From Thermoactinomycetaceae bacterium (GTDB taxonomy: Bacteria; Bacillota; Bacilli; Thermoactinomycetales; Thermoactinomycetaceae), in contig JANWJM010000093.1 in NCBI GenBank assembly GCA_025449475.1, positions 1-6,088 of the forward strand: a DNA stretch of 6,088 nucleotides, in the 5' to 3' direction. The position numbers were made by a program, and so were the translations under genes. The notes under the pieces were generated by a model. The model saw only the letters and a program-made list of their open reading frames with translations. It had not been told where the DNA came from and searched no databases. This document shows, in pieces, positions 1 through 5,006 of this stretch. Within the stretch, counting starts at the first letter, position 1; each line of letters begins with the position of its first letter.

Positions 1-7
1 GGAGGAG
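1..7 (+). promoter_or_regulatory. Ribosome binding site of the beta-helix/AAA+ gene
   Basis: GGAGGAG lies 6 nt before a GTG codon at 14-16, which is good spacing. It supports GTG as the true start. The promoter must lie left of the window or the gene is read from an upstream gene. Confidence 0.85.
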
Positions 8-13
8 AAATCG

Positions 14-2293
14 GTGAAGACCATCCGTGTGTCACGCAAACTGTTTGCTACTTACCGGAGCATCAACCAAGCGATTGCACATGCAGAACCTGGGAGCCGG
101 ATTGAAGTTGAGCCAGGGGTCTATAGAGAAAATGTATCGATTAATAAATACATAGAGATCGTTGGGGTGGGAGAAAAGGAGCGCACCATTATTCAGGGTC
201 TTGAACGCCCCTCGGTGTATATGAATGCGGGTTATGCGGTGATGAAAAATCTTACAATTAAGCAACCGCGAACAAGGAATATGGACACTGTTTATATTCC
301 CAACGGTGCTCTCATTTTGGATGATTGTGATATATTGGCTCGATCCAGTGTGGGCATTATGGTATTAGGCAGTGAGGCAGAACCGATTTTCCGCCGCTGT
401 ACGATTCATAGTGAGCAGAATGCGGCGGTGGAGATACAAAATCAAGGGAAAACCATACTGGAAGATTGTCATTTAAGTACAGGCAATTATGCTTCGATTA
501 TTATCCGAGAAGGCAATCCAACGATCCGTCGTTGTACCATCACCGGTGATGAGGGATACGGTATTTATGTAGAAGATCGTGGAAGAGGGTATTTTGAGGA
601 GTGTAATATCTTTGGCTTTGATTATAGTCCAGCTATCGGGATCTTAAGAGGGAATCCGCATTTCGTTCGTTGTCGCATCCATGATGGTCAAGATAGTGGT
701 GTTGTGATCGAGGAGGGTCGAGGACGTTTTCAAGACTGTCGTTTTTTTAGTTTTGAAAGAGAACTTCCCGCTGTTCGATTATCCAAATCAGCCCAACCCC
801 GTTTTGAGCGTTGCGAATTTCGAAATTGTAAAGGTGGAGCTTTCCTTTTTGAGAAAAATGCAAGTGGTTTAATCGAAGATAGCGATTTATATGGCTTTAC
901 ACATGCACCTGCCGTGACCATTCGTTCTGATGCTCATCCTCAGTTTATTCGCTGTCGGATTCATGATGGTAATTTAGAAGGAGTCGTTTGTACGGATGGA
1001 GGAAAGGGTCTGCTGGAGAGTTGTGAAATCTATAGCTTCAATGGGAATATGATTGCAATATTGGATTTGAGTCAACTCGATCTATTGCGATGTAAGATCG
1101 CAAAAGGGAATGGTCATGCGATTTTTATTGCCCAGCGGTCCAAAGGAATCATTCAAGATTCTCACATCGATCAATTTCCCAAGTTTGCAGCTATCCATGT
1201 CACGCAAGCTGCCGATCCAAATGTGATTCAGTGTGAGATCAGTCACAGTATGAATGGAGTAAAAGTGACAGAGAATGGGCATGGAACCTTTGAAAAATGT
1301 GTTTTTCGTAAGATTGAAGGGGATGTTTGGGAAATCGATCAAGGGAATCCCAATATTTATCTCTGTCGCGAAGAAGGGAAATCCAGTCAGAACGATTCAC
1401 TTTCCCATGATGAACCCTTAAATGTAAGTGAACCGCTGCAAGAATTACTTTATCAGCTTGGGCAGATCATCGGTCAACAACAAGCGAAGAAAGAATTACG
1501 GGAGTTTATTCTGTATTTGGACTATTTGCAGGATCGAATAAAAATGGGGATCAAAACATTAGAACAGCCTGATCTTCACGCCATCTTTATTGGACCTGCG
1601 AATACCGGAAAAAAACAAGTGGCTAATATCTATAGCAAGCTGCTAAAAGAATTGGGTTATGTTCATGATGCTAAGTTGACAATGCTTTCTGTCACAAATG
1701 AGATCATCCAAGCGGATCAGATCGAACCAGCGGTATGGTCCAAAAAAATGGAGCAGGCAACTGATGGCGTCATGTATATCTATGATTTTCCACACCTCGA
1801 ATCCAGCGAATTGGAAGACCAATTTTTATCTTTTTTGAAAACCTTTTTGGATACTTCCAAACACTTAGGCAGTGGTGTGGTTGTTTTGGCAGTGTTGGAG
1901 AAACAGTGGAAACAGTGGCTGGAAAGGATGCCGCGATTGTCTACTTTCCGTCAGTATCATTTTCATGATTACTTACCTGAAGAGATGGTGGAAATCTTCC
2001 ATCGGATTGCCAATCAAGAAGATTATCACATTCATCTCACCGCTCGAGATCAACTGGGAAAAGAAATGATCCATCTCTGGAATCTGGAAATTCCAAAAGG
2101 GAATTATGAACGAGTCTATGATTATTTCCAACAAGTAAAAGTTGTCCATAGTTTGCGCTGTTCTAAATTACCCAAACATCTACGAACAAAAGAAGTGTTA
2201 ACGACGATCATGCCTGAAGATTTGCAGCTGAATGGTGATGATATCCGACCGGATCATAAAGAGTGGGTTAAGCTTCTTCGAAAAAAAAAGTAG
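14..2293 (+). CDS. Right-handed beta-helix protein fused to a degenerate CbbX/SpoVK-type AAA+ domain
   Basis: The protein has 759 residues, starts with GTG behind a GGAGGAG site, and has no signal peptide or membrane segment, so it should be cytoplasmic. Residues 1-65 resemble the N-terminal cap of pectinesterase-like beta-helices (FATYRSINQAI, then EPGVYREN). Residues about 100-451 are 22-25-residue coils, each with a Cys (or Ser) at the same place. After a short linker, residues about 472-759 follow the CbbX/SpoVK AAA+ layout: IIGQQQAKKELREF, Walker A-like GPANTGKK (527-534), Walker B-like GVMYIYDF (585-592), VVVLAVLEKQW, HFHDYLPEEM (649-658), and GNYERVYDYF (696-705). Several catalytic positions differ from the family: the Thr/Ser after the Walker A Lys is Lys534, the Walker B Asp-Glu pair reads Tyr590-Asp591, the arginine-finger segment is shortened and displaced, and the sensor-2 Arg is Glu699. 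Fold assignment is solid. A non-enzymatic scaffold or regulatory role is inference. No pectinolytic function is implied. Confidence 0.93.
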   Translation: MKTIRVSRKLFATYRSINQAIAHAEPGSRIEVEPGVYRENVSINKYIEIVGVGEKERTIIQGLERPSVYMNAGYAVMKNLTIKQPRTRNMDTVYIPNGALILDDCDILARSSVGIMVLGSEAEPIFRRCTIHSEQNAAVEIQNQGKTILEDCHLSTGNYASIIIREGNPTIRRCTITGDEGYGIYVEDRGRGYFEECNIFGFDYSPAIGILRGNPHFVRCRIHDGQDSGVVIEEGRGRFQDCRFFSFERELPAVRLSKSAQPRFERCEFRNCKGGAFLFEKNASGLIEDSDLYGFTHAPAVTIRSDAHPQFIRCRIHDGNLEGVVCTDGGKGLLESCEIYSFNGNMIAILDLSQLDLLRCKIAKGNGHAIFIAQRSKGIIQDSHIDQFPKFAAIHVTQAADPNVIQCEISHSMNGVKVTENGHGTFEKCVFRKIEGDVWEIDQGNPNIYLCREEGKSSQNDSLSHDEPLNVSEPLQELLYQLGQIIGQQQAKKELREFILYLDYLQDRIKMGIKTLEQPDLHAIFIGPANTGKKQVANIYSKLLKELGYVHDAKLTMLSVTNEIIQADQIEPAVWSKKMEQATDGVMYIYDFPHLESSELEDQFLSFLKTFLDTSKHLGSGVVVLAVLEKQWKQWLERMPRLSTFRQYHFHDYLPEEMVEIFHRIANQEDYHIHLTARDQLGKEMIHLWNLEIPKGNYERVYDYFQQVKVVHSLRCSKLPKHLRTKEVLTTIMPEDLQLNGDDIRPDHKEWVKLLRKKK
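383..1366 (+). repeat. Coding repeats: about 15 beta-helix coils in two alternating types
   Basis: Residues 124-451 divide into coils of 22-25 residues. Type A coils begin with Pro (or Leu) and carry xRC-x-I (for example PHFVRCRIHDG at 215, PQFIRCRIHDG at 309). Type B coils begin with Gly or Thr and carry an acidic residue before Cys/Ser (GYFEECNI at 192, GLIEDSDL at 285). They alternate A-B for seven pairs plus a final A coil, giving a super-repeat of about 46 residues (about 138 nt). The DNA copies have diverged, so the array is old and not a recent tandem expansion. Confidence 0.85.
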
Positions 2294-2306
2294 AGTGACC
2301 AACATC

Positions 2307-2335
2307 AGCCCATCGGCAGCATGTGGATGGGCTTT
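2307..2335 (+). terminator. Probable intrinsic terminator after the beta-helix gene
   Basis: AGCCCATC (2307-2314) pairs perfectly with GATGGGCT (2326-2333) around an 11-nt loop, 14 nt after the stop codon. The T-run is short (TTT at 2333-2335), so termination may be partial. Confidence 0.6.
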
Positions 2336-2420
2336 AGCTGTCATCATAATATCAGAATGTCGACAAATGCTGATTTTGTCAGCAAGCTGTTAAATAGGAT
2401 GACAGCTATCTTTTATTTGT
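2335..2420 (+). repeat. 11-bp perfect inverted repeat with inner dyad
   Basis: TAGCTGTCATC (2335-2345) is the exact reverse complement of GATGACAGCTA (2398-2408). The 52-nt interior can fold further, either as TGCTGA (2368-2373) with TCAGCA (2379-2384) or as GACAAA (2362-2367) with TTTGTC (2375-2380). A T-rich stretch TCTTTTATTTGT follows the right arm. It could be a second, long-looped terminator or a regulatory dyad. The two arms are certain and the role is open. Confidence 0.45.
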
Positions 2421-2435
2421 ACATCGATTCATCAC

Positions 2436-2464
2436 TTGACAAATATCAAAAATTGTCCTACTAT
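2436..2464 (+). promoter_or_regulatory. Sigma-A-type promoter for the PIG-L deacetylase gene
   Basis: A consensus -35 TTGACA (2436-2441) stands 17 nt before TACTAT (2459-2464), which matches the -10 consensus at 4 of 6. Transcription would begin near 2471, leaving a leader of about 85 nt. A second possible -10, a perfect TATAAT at 2493-2498, has only a poor -35. A dyad GACAA (2438-2442)/TTGTC (2453-2457) overlaps the -35 box and spacer and would suit an operator. Confidence 0.65.
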
Positions 2465-2540
2465 TAATTCAACTATTCTGATATGTTTTAATTATAATAA
2501 TTCACACTAAAACCGTAGGTATTATATATTTTATGAATAA

Positions 2541-2546
2541 AAGGAG
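2541..2546 (+). promoter_or_regulatory. Ribosome binding site that sets the start of the deacetylase gene
   Basis: AAGGAG sits 9 nt before ATG at 2556. An in-frame TTG at 2547 directly abuts this site and cannot use it, so 2556 is preferred as the start. Confidence 0.8.
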
Positions 2547-2555
2547 TTGTCTGTT

Positions 2556-3446
2556 ATGGATATATGCGATTTGCCCGTCTATATTCAGTTAGATCAATTA
2601 AACCAACTGAGAGATTCCTTTGAACAACAGAGCCGACGACCGCAGCGTCTTTCTAATAAGGGGAAAACATTGTTTGTCTTAGCACATCCTGATGATGAGA
2701 CGATTACAGGAGCGGGTTATTTAGCTCGATTGGGTTTTCTGGCCAAATTCCGATCGATCGATCGATTGGGATCGTTATGGAATAAACTTAGCGGAAAATT
2801 ACCTAGGCAGTTTGCACTAGCGAAGTGGGTAAAACCTCCGGTCGTGTATTATGCGACTTTAGGTGAAAAAGGAAATCATAATGGTGTTCGTACCGATGAG
2901 CCATTAAAAGTTGTACGCAGGGAGGAATTAAAGAAAGCGGCCAAAATCCTCGGGATAAAAACTTTTGTTGATCGATTTTCGGATGGAGAATTGCAGCAAA
3001 TTATCTGGCGTTTGGAACTGAGGATTCTAGCATTTCTCAAAAGAGAATGCCCAGACCGTGTGATTACTTTTGCTCCTTCCGGTTTGACCGGGCATGCCGA
3101 TCACAAGGCGATCGCTGATGCCACAACACGGGCAGTGGAAAGATATAATCAAACAGCTGAGAAACCGATTGAATTGTATTATCGGGTGATTGATCCGAAC
3201 GAAAAAGGGATTACCGGTCCCTTTATTACGTATGATCCAGAATATGATATTACGCATACAAAGAGCACTTCTGTCTTTCGAAAAAGAATACTTCGAGCCA
3301 TTGAGGCGCATCAAACACAAGTCCCCGAAATGGGAACCATTTATACAGCATTTGAAAAGTATGCTAAAAAACCGCAAAACCCACCTAGATACAAAGGGGA
3401 AACCTCGAAGATTTGGAGAGAGGAAACTTACTGTCGTGTGAAATGA
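2556..3446 (+). CDS. PIG-L/LmbE-family zinc-dependent deacetylase
   Basis: The 296-residue protein has the two signature motifs of N-acetylglucosaminyl deacetylases of the PIG-L (LmbE) family: LAHPDDE (residues 42-48) and GHADH (179-183). By analogy with MshB, His44, Asp47 and His183 would bind the metal and Asp46 would be the general base. Other family landmarks are YYATLGEKGNHNGVR (98-112), the following helix VVRREELKKAAKILG, FSDGE (141-145), and AHQTQ (251-255), matching the usual AHxSQ. No signal peptide is evident, so it should be cytoplasmic. It is longer than typical BshB-type enzymes: about 35 residues (roughly 61-96, basic and helical) lie between the first helix and the second strand. 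The substrate is unknown. A bacillithiol-type or other amino-sugar conjugate is possible, but no bacillithiol gene is beside it. It has its own promoter and faces a lipoprotein gene. Confidence 0.92.
   Translation: MDICDLPVYIQLDQLNQLRDSFEQQSRRPQRLSNKGKTLFVLAHPDDETITGAGYLARLGFLAKFRSIDRLGSLWNKLSGKLPRQFALAKWVKPPVVYYATLGEKGNHNGVRTDEPLKVVRREELKKAAKILGIKTFVDRFSDGELQQIIWRLELRILAFLKRECPDRVITFAPSGLTGHADHKAIADATTRAVERYNQTAEKPIELYYRVIDPNEKGITGPFITYDPEYDITHTKSTSVFRKRILRAIEAHQTQVPEMGTIYTAFEKYAKKPQNPPRYKGETSKIWREETYCRVK
2751..2766 (+). repeat. Four tandem CGAT units inside the deacetylase gene
   Basis: CGAT is repeated four times without interruption, followed shortly by GATCG again (2770-2774). It encodes part of the extra segment (around RSID, residues 66-69). 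A change by one unit would shift the reading frame. Four units is a short array, so chance remains possible. Confidence 0.7.
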
Positions 3447-3512
3447 TGGTCACCAAATGGATGTAGAAAACGGAAAGATCGTTGTTATGAAAGGATCAAA
3501 TGAAGATATTAG

Positions 3513-3545
3513 GGACAGCCGAGAGAGTGATGACTCTCCCTGTCC
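3513..3545. terminator. Hairpin between convergent genes, possible bidirectional terminator
   Basis: GGACAG (3513-3518) pairs with CTGTCC (3540-3545), and inside it GAGAGT (3523-3528) pairs with ACTCTC (3533-3538) around a GATG loop, with a small internal loop between the stems. It lies 66 nt after the deacetylase stop and 19 nt after the lipoprotein stop on the other strand. Neither side has a real T-tract, so the terminator call rests on position and stem strength. Confidence 0.5.
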
Positions 3546-3564
3546 ATAAGCTATTATGTAAATG

Positions 3565-4446
3565 CTACTGGTGATTTACGATTTCCTTGGGGATGACCAA
3601 ATCTTCGTTGAAAGCACCTTTATGTATTTTTTCGATCGTTTCTTGCATTGTAAAAATTTTGTCATTTAGTACGTAATCGTAGGTCAGGGTCATCTTGATA
3701 TTAGAATACTGGTAATCCTTTTGACGAATGGTGTAGTCCAGCGAGAAATCTGTAATAAGAACGTTGTTCACTTTGAGCGTGGAGTTGGATTCGGCTAAGG
3801 TTGTCTTGAGTCCGTGATAGATCTGAGAGGTGATCTCTTTTTGAGTAGTGGAAGAATGTTCGAGGTATTGTTTCGATGCAGAGACAACAAAGTGTCCATC
3901 TTCTTCCTGTAGGATGAATCCTTTTTTCGGATCGGTATGTTTCAGCGAGTCCAAGACTTTATGTAAGATCAGATACATATCAAAAGGGCTTCGCTTCGCT
4001 TTGACCAAATCGCGTTTTAACCAATCGGATGTCATTCGTTCATAAAGCAGATTGTGGATCTTCCAGGCTTCATAGTTCTTGGACGTGTTGATTGTGCCAA
4101 TCAGATGAAGTGTTTCAGTCTCTCTTTTTTCATGACCCGTTAAAGAGATCTGGTTTTGATTGATGAGTCCTTCTTTGTTGGTTAATGTTTGCGTTCCTCG
4201 GATAGAAAACGAGTGACCTTTGGATTGTTCATCTTTTTGGCGCGCTTTGGTGAGGACTTCCACTACCTTTTCATCGTTGATCATTGCGGATGTTGTGATC
4301 GCCGTCTTTTTCGGAGCCTCTTGATCTTTAATAACTTCTTCAGGCTTTTTTTCTTCCTCTTTGATCCAATCCATCCAAAGCGAACAGCCAGTGGAGAAGA
4401 GAACGAGCATAATCATGGATGTGTACTGTAAAAAGTATCTTTTCAT
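3565..4446 (-). CDS. Secreted lipoprotein, probably DUF6612/LolA-like fold
   Basis: The 293-residue product begins at ATG 4446, set by AAGGTGG upstream; an in-frame GTG at 4455 lies inside that SD site and is rejected. Residues 1-21 are a lipoprotein signal: a short basic start (MKRY), a hydrophobic core (MIMLVLF) and STGC with lipidated Cys21. Ser at -3 is less common than Leu. A charged, Glu/Lys-rich linker (about 28-47) follows, as in lipoproteins held off the membrane. The rest is rich in alternating strands: a helix with TKARQKDEQSKGHSFSIRG (66-84), YEAWKIHNLLYERMTSDWLK (125-144), and a C-terminal ITDFSLDYTI...IKMTLTYDYVL followed by IPKEIV (285-290). This order resembles Firmicutes LolA-like lipoproteins such as DUF6612, which are of unknown ligand. 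The family match is from memory of its pattern; secretion and lipidation are much firmer. The gene is convergent with the deacetylase and divergent from the gene at 5007. Confidence 0.88.
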   Translation of the reverse strand: MKRYFLQYTSMIMLVLFSTGCSLWMDWIKEEEKKPEEVIKDQEAPKKTAITTSAMINDEKVVEVLTKARQKDEQSKGHSFSIRGTQTLTNKEGLINQNQISLTGHEKRETETLHLIGTINTSKNYEAWKIHNLLYERMTSDWLKRDLVKAKRSPFDMYLILHKVLDSLKHTDPKKGFILQEEDGHFVVSASKQYLEHSSTTQKEITSQIYHGLKTTLAESNSTLKVNNVLITDFSLDYTIRQKDYQYSNIKMTLTYDYVLNDKIFTMQETIEKIHKGAFNEDLVIPKEIVNHQ

Positions 4447-4451
4447 GTTTA

Positions 4452-4458
4452 CCACCTT
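4452..4458 (-). promoter_or_regulatory. Ribosome binding site of the lipoprotein gene
   Basis: Read on the minus strand this is AAGGTGG, 5 nt before ATG at 4446. It decides the start. About 25 nt further upstream, TCCCC/GGGGA (4480-4484 and 4495-4499) can form a small hairpin in the leader. I found no convincing minus-strand promoter. Confidence 0.7.
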
Positions 4459-4595
4459 TTTATGTTTGATACGATTGGATCCCCGATGAGAAAAGGGGAA
4501 TGTCAGGTATGGGATGAGAGGAGTGTTTCTGCAATATTATTGATGAAACTAGTTGGAATCTCGCTGTGAGAAGTCGTTTTAATGTATAGCTATCT

Positions 4596-4772
4596 ATGTG
4601 TAAGATAGGTGAGGAATGCAAGATAGCCGTCATTGTGGAGCTTGAAGCGGATGCAGATGATAAAGCGTTTGAAACTGTTCCCATAAATTTTCAGCTATTT
4701 TTCCAGAAGATTGTGATGAAGCGAATGATAAGAGATGACTTCTATCAAGGATTGATGGTCGAAAATACATGA
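4596..4772 (+). CDS. Doubtful small ORF of 58 codons, or gene remnant
   Basis: ATG at 4596 opens a frame ending in TGA at 4770. The product starts MCKIGEECKIAVIVELEADA, contains VPINFQLFFQKIV, and ends QGLMVENT. The composition (acidic then basic, with hydrophobic blocks) looks more protein-like than the Ser-rich frame on the opposite strand (4460-4684). However, no SD site precedes 4596. A GGTGAGG at 4608-4614 is too close to ATG 4616, which is in another frame and closes after 9 codons. It could be a true small protein, the tail of a decayed gene, or chance. I do not recognise it. Confidence 0.2.
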   Translation: MCKIGEECKIAVIVELEADADDKAFETVPINFQLFFQKIVMKRMIRDDFYQGLMVENT

Positions 4773-4894
4773 GCGATTATTCATATATAGTATATTAGCT
4801 TTTCTTCCCTCTCATGTCAAAAAGAAAACAAAGAAGACGTATACGTTATCAATTGCTCTCCTCGGGCAATCAACCCGAAAGGATATAGATTTAT

Positions 4895-4923
4895 CTGTCT
4901 TTCTATTAAAAATTATGTATAAT
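4895..4923 (+). promoter_or_regulatory. Promoter candidate for the operon starting at 5007
   Basis: A perfect -10 TATAAT (4918-4923) has CTGTCT (4895-4900) 17 nt upstream, matching the -35 consensus only at 3 of 6. The poor -35 suggests that an activator is needed or that another sigma factor is used. Transcription would begin near 4930, at the left foot of the leader hairpins. Confidence 0.5.
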
Positions 4924-4927
4924 GATA

Positions 4928-5001
4928 AAAAGGGGATCATCATGATCTTTCTCCTTTTACATGCTATTTGAAAAGAGAGGAAAAATAGCGAAAAGGAGGG
5001 A
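4928..5001 (+). promoter_or_regulatory. Leader with mutually exclusive hairpins, one hiding the SD site
   Basis: TTTCTCCTTTT (4948-4958) pairs with AAAAGGAGGGA (4991-5001), which is the SD of the next gene, over 11 pairs including two G-U. Directly inside, TGCTATTT (4962-4969) pairs with AAATAGCG (4983-4990), so 19 pairs stack with only a 3-nt bulge (ACA). In competition, GATCA (4935-4939)/TGATC (4943-4947) and AAAAGG (4928-4933)/CCTTTT (4953-4958) form an upstream hairpin that takes up the anti-SD strand and would free the SD. This is the layout of a translational switch. The ligand or trigger (metabolite, protein, temperature) is unknown and folding energies were not computed. Confidence 0.5.
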
Positions 5002-5006
5002 TAGCA

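Larger units (their letters stand above)
4447..5006. other. 560-base divergent intergenic region, mostly noncoding
   Basis: This separates the minus-strand lipoprotein gene from the plus-strand gene at 5007. It holds the lipoprotein leader, a doubtful 58-codon plus-strand ORF (4596-4772), a short direct repeat AAGATAG at 4602 and 4620, a weak promoter-like pair TTGATG (4752-4757)/GATTAT (4775-4780) at 17-nt spacing, an A/T-rich stretch near 4780-4800, a 10-bp palindrome ACGTATACGT (4837-4846), and a small hairpin TCGGG/CCCGA (4862-4866 and 4874-4878). A competing stem, ATTGC/GCAAT (4852-4856 and 4866-4870), overlaps that hairpin. The right end is the promoter and structured leader of the next gene. 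I recognise no tRNA or known riboswitch in it. Confidence 0.7.

Noticed and set aside
383..1366. CRISPR array or DNA-level tandem repeat
   Set aside because: The periodicity is in the protein coils; the DNA units are diverged and have no constant repeat/spacer pattern.
14..1366. Annotation as a secreted pectinesterase or pectate lyase
   Set aside because: The fold is shared, but there is no signal peptide and the domain is joined to an AAA+-like module, so an enzyme call is not supported.
2547..2555. TTG start for the deacetylase, adding three residues
   Set aside because: It directly abuts the AAGGAG site, leaving no spacing; ATG 2556 is well spaced.
3457..3549. 30-codon plus-strand ORF beginning MDVENGKIVVMKG after the deacetylase
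   Set aside because: It has no SD and runs through the hairpin at 3513-3545, so chance is more likely.
4447..4455. GTG start for the lipoprotein, adding three residues
   Set aside because: It lies inside the SD that serves ATG 4446.
4486..4569. 27-codon plus-strand ORF beginning MRKGECQVW
   Set aside because: It has no SD and stops early. The same stretch serves as the lipoprotein leader on the other strand.
4460..4684. 74-codon minus-strand frame ending just before the lipoprotein SD
   Set aside because: The position would suit an operon, but no SD precedes its ATG at 4684 and its Ser/Leu-rich composition looks like a shadow of the opposite strand.
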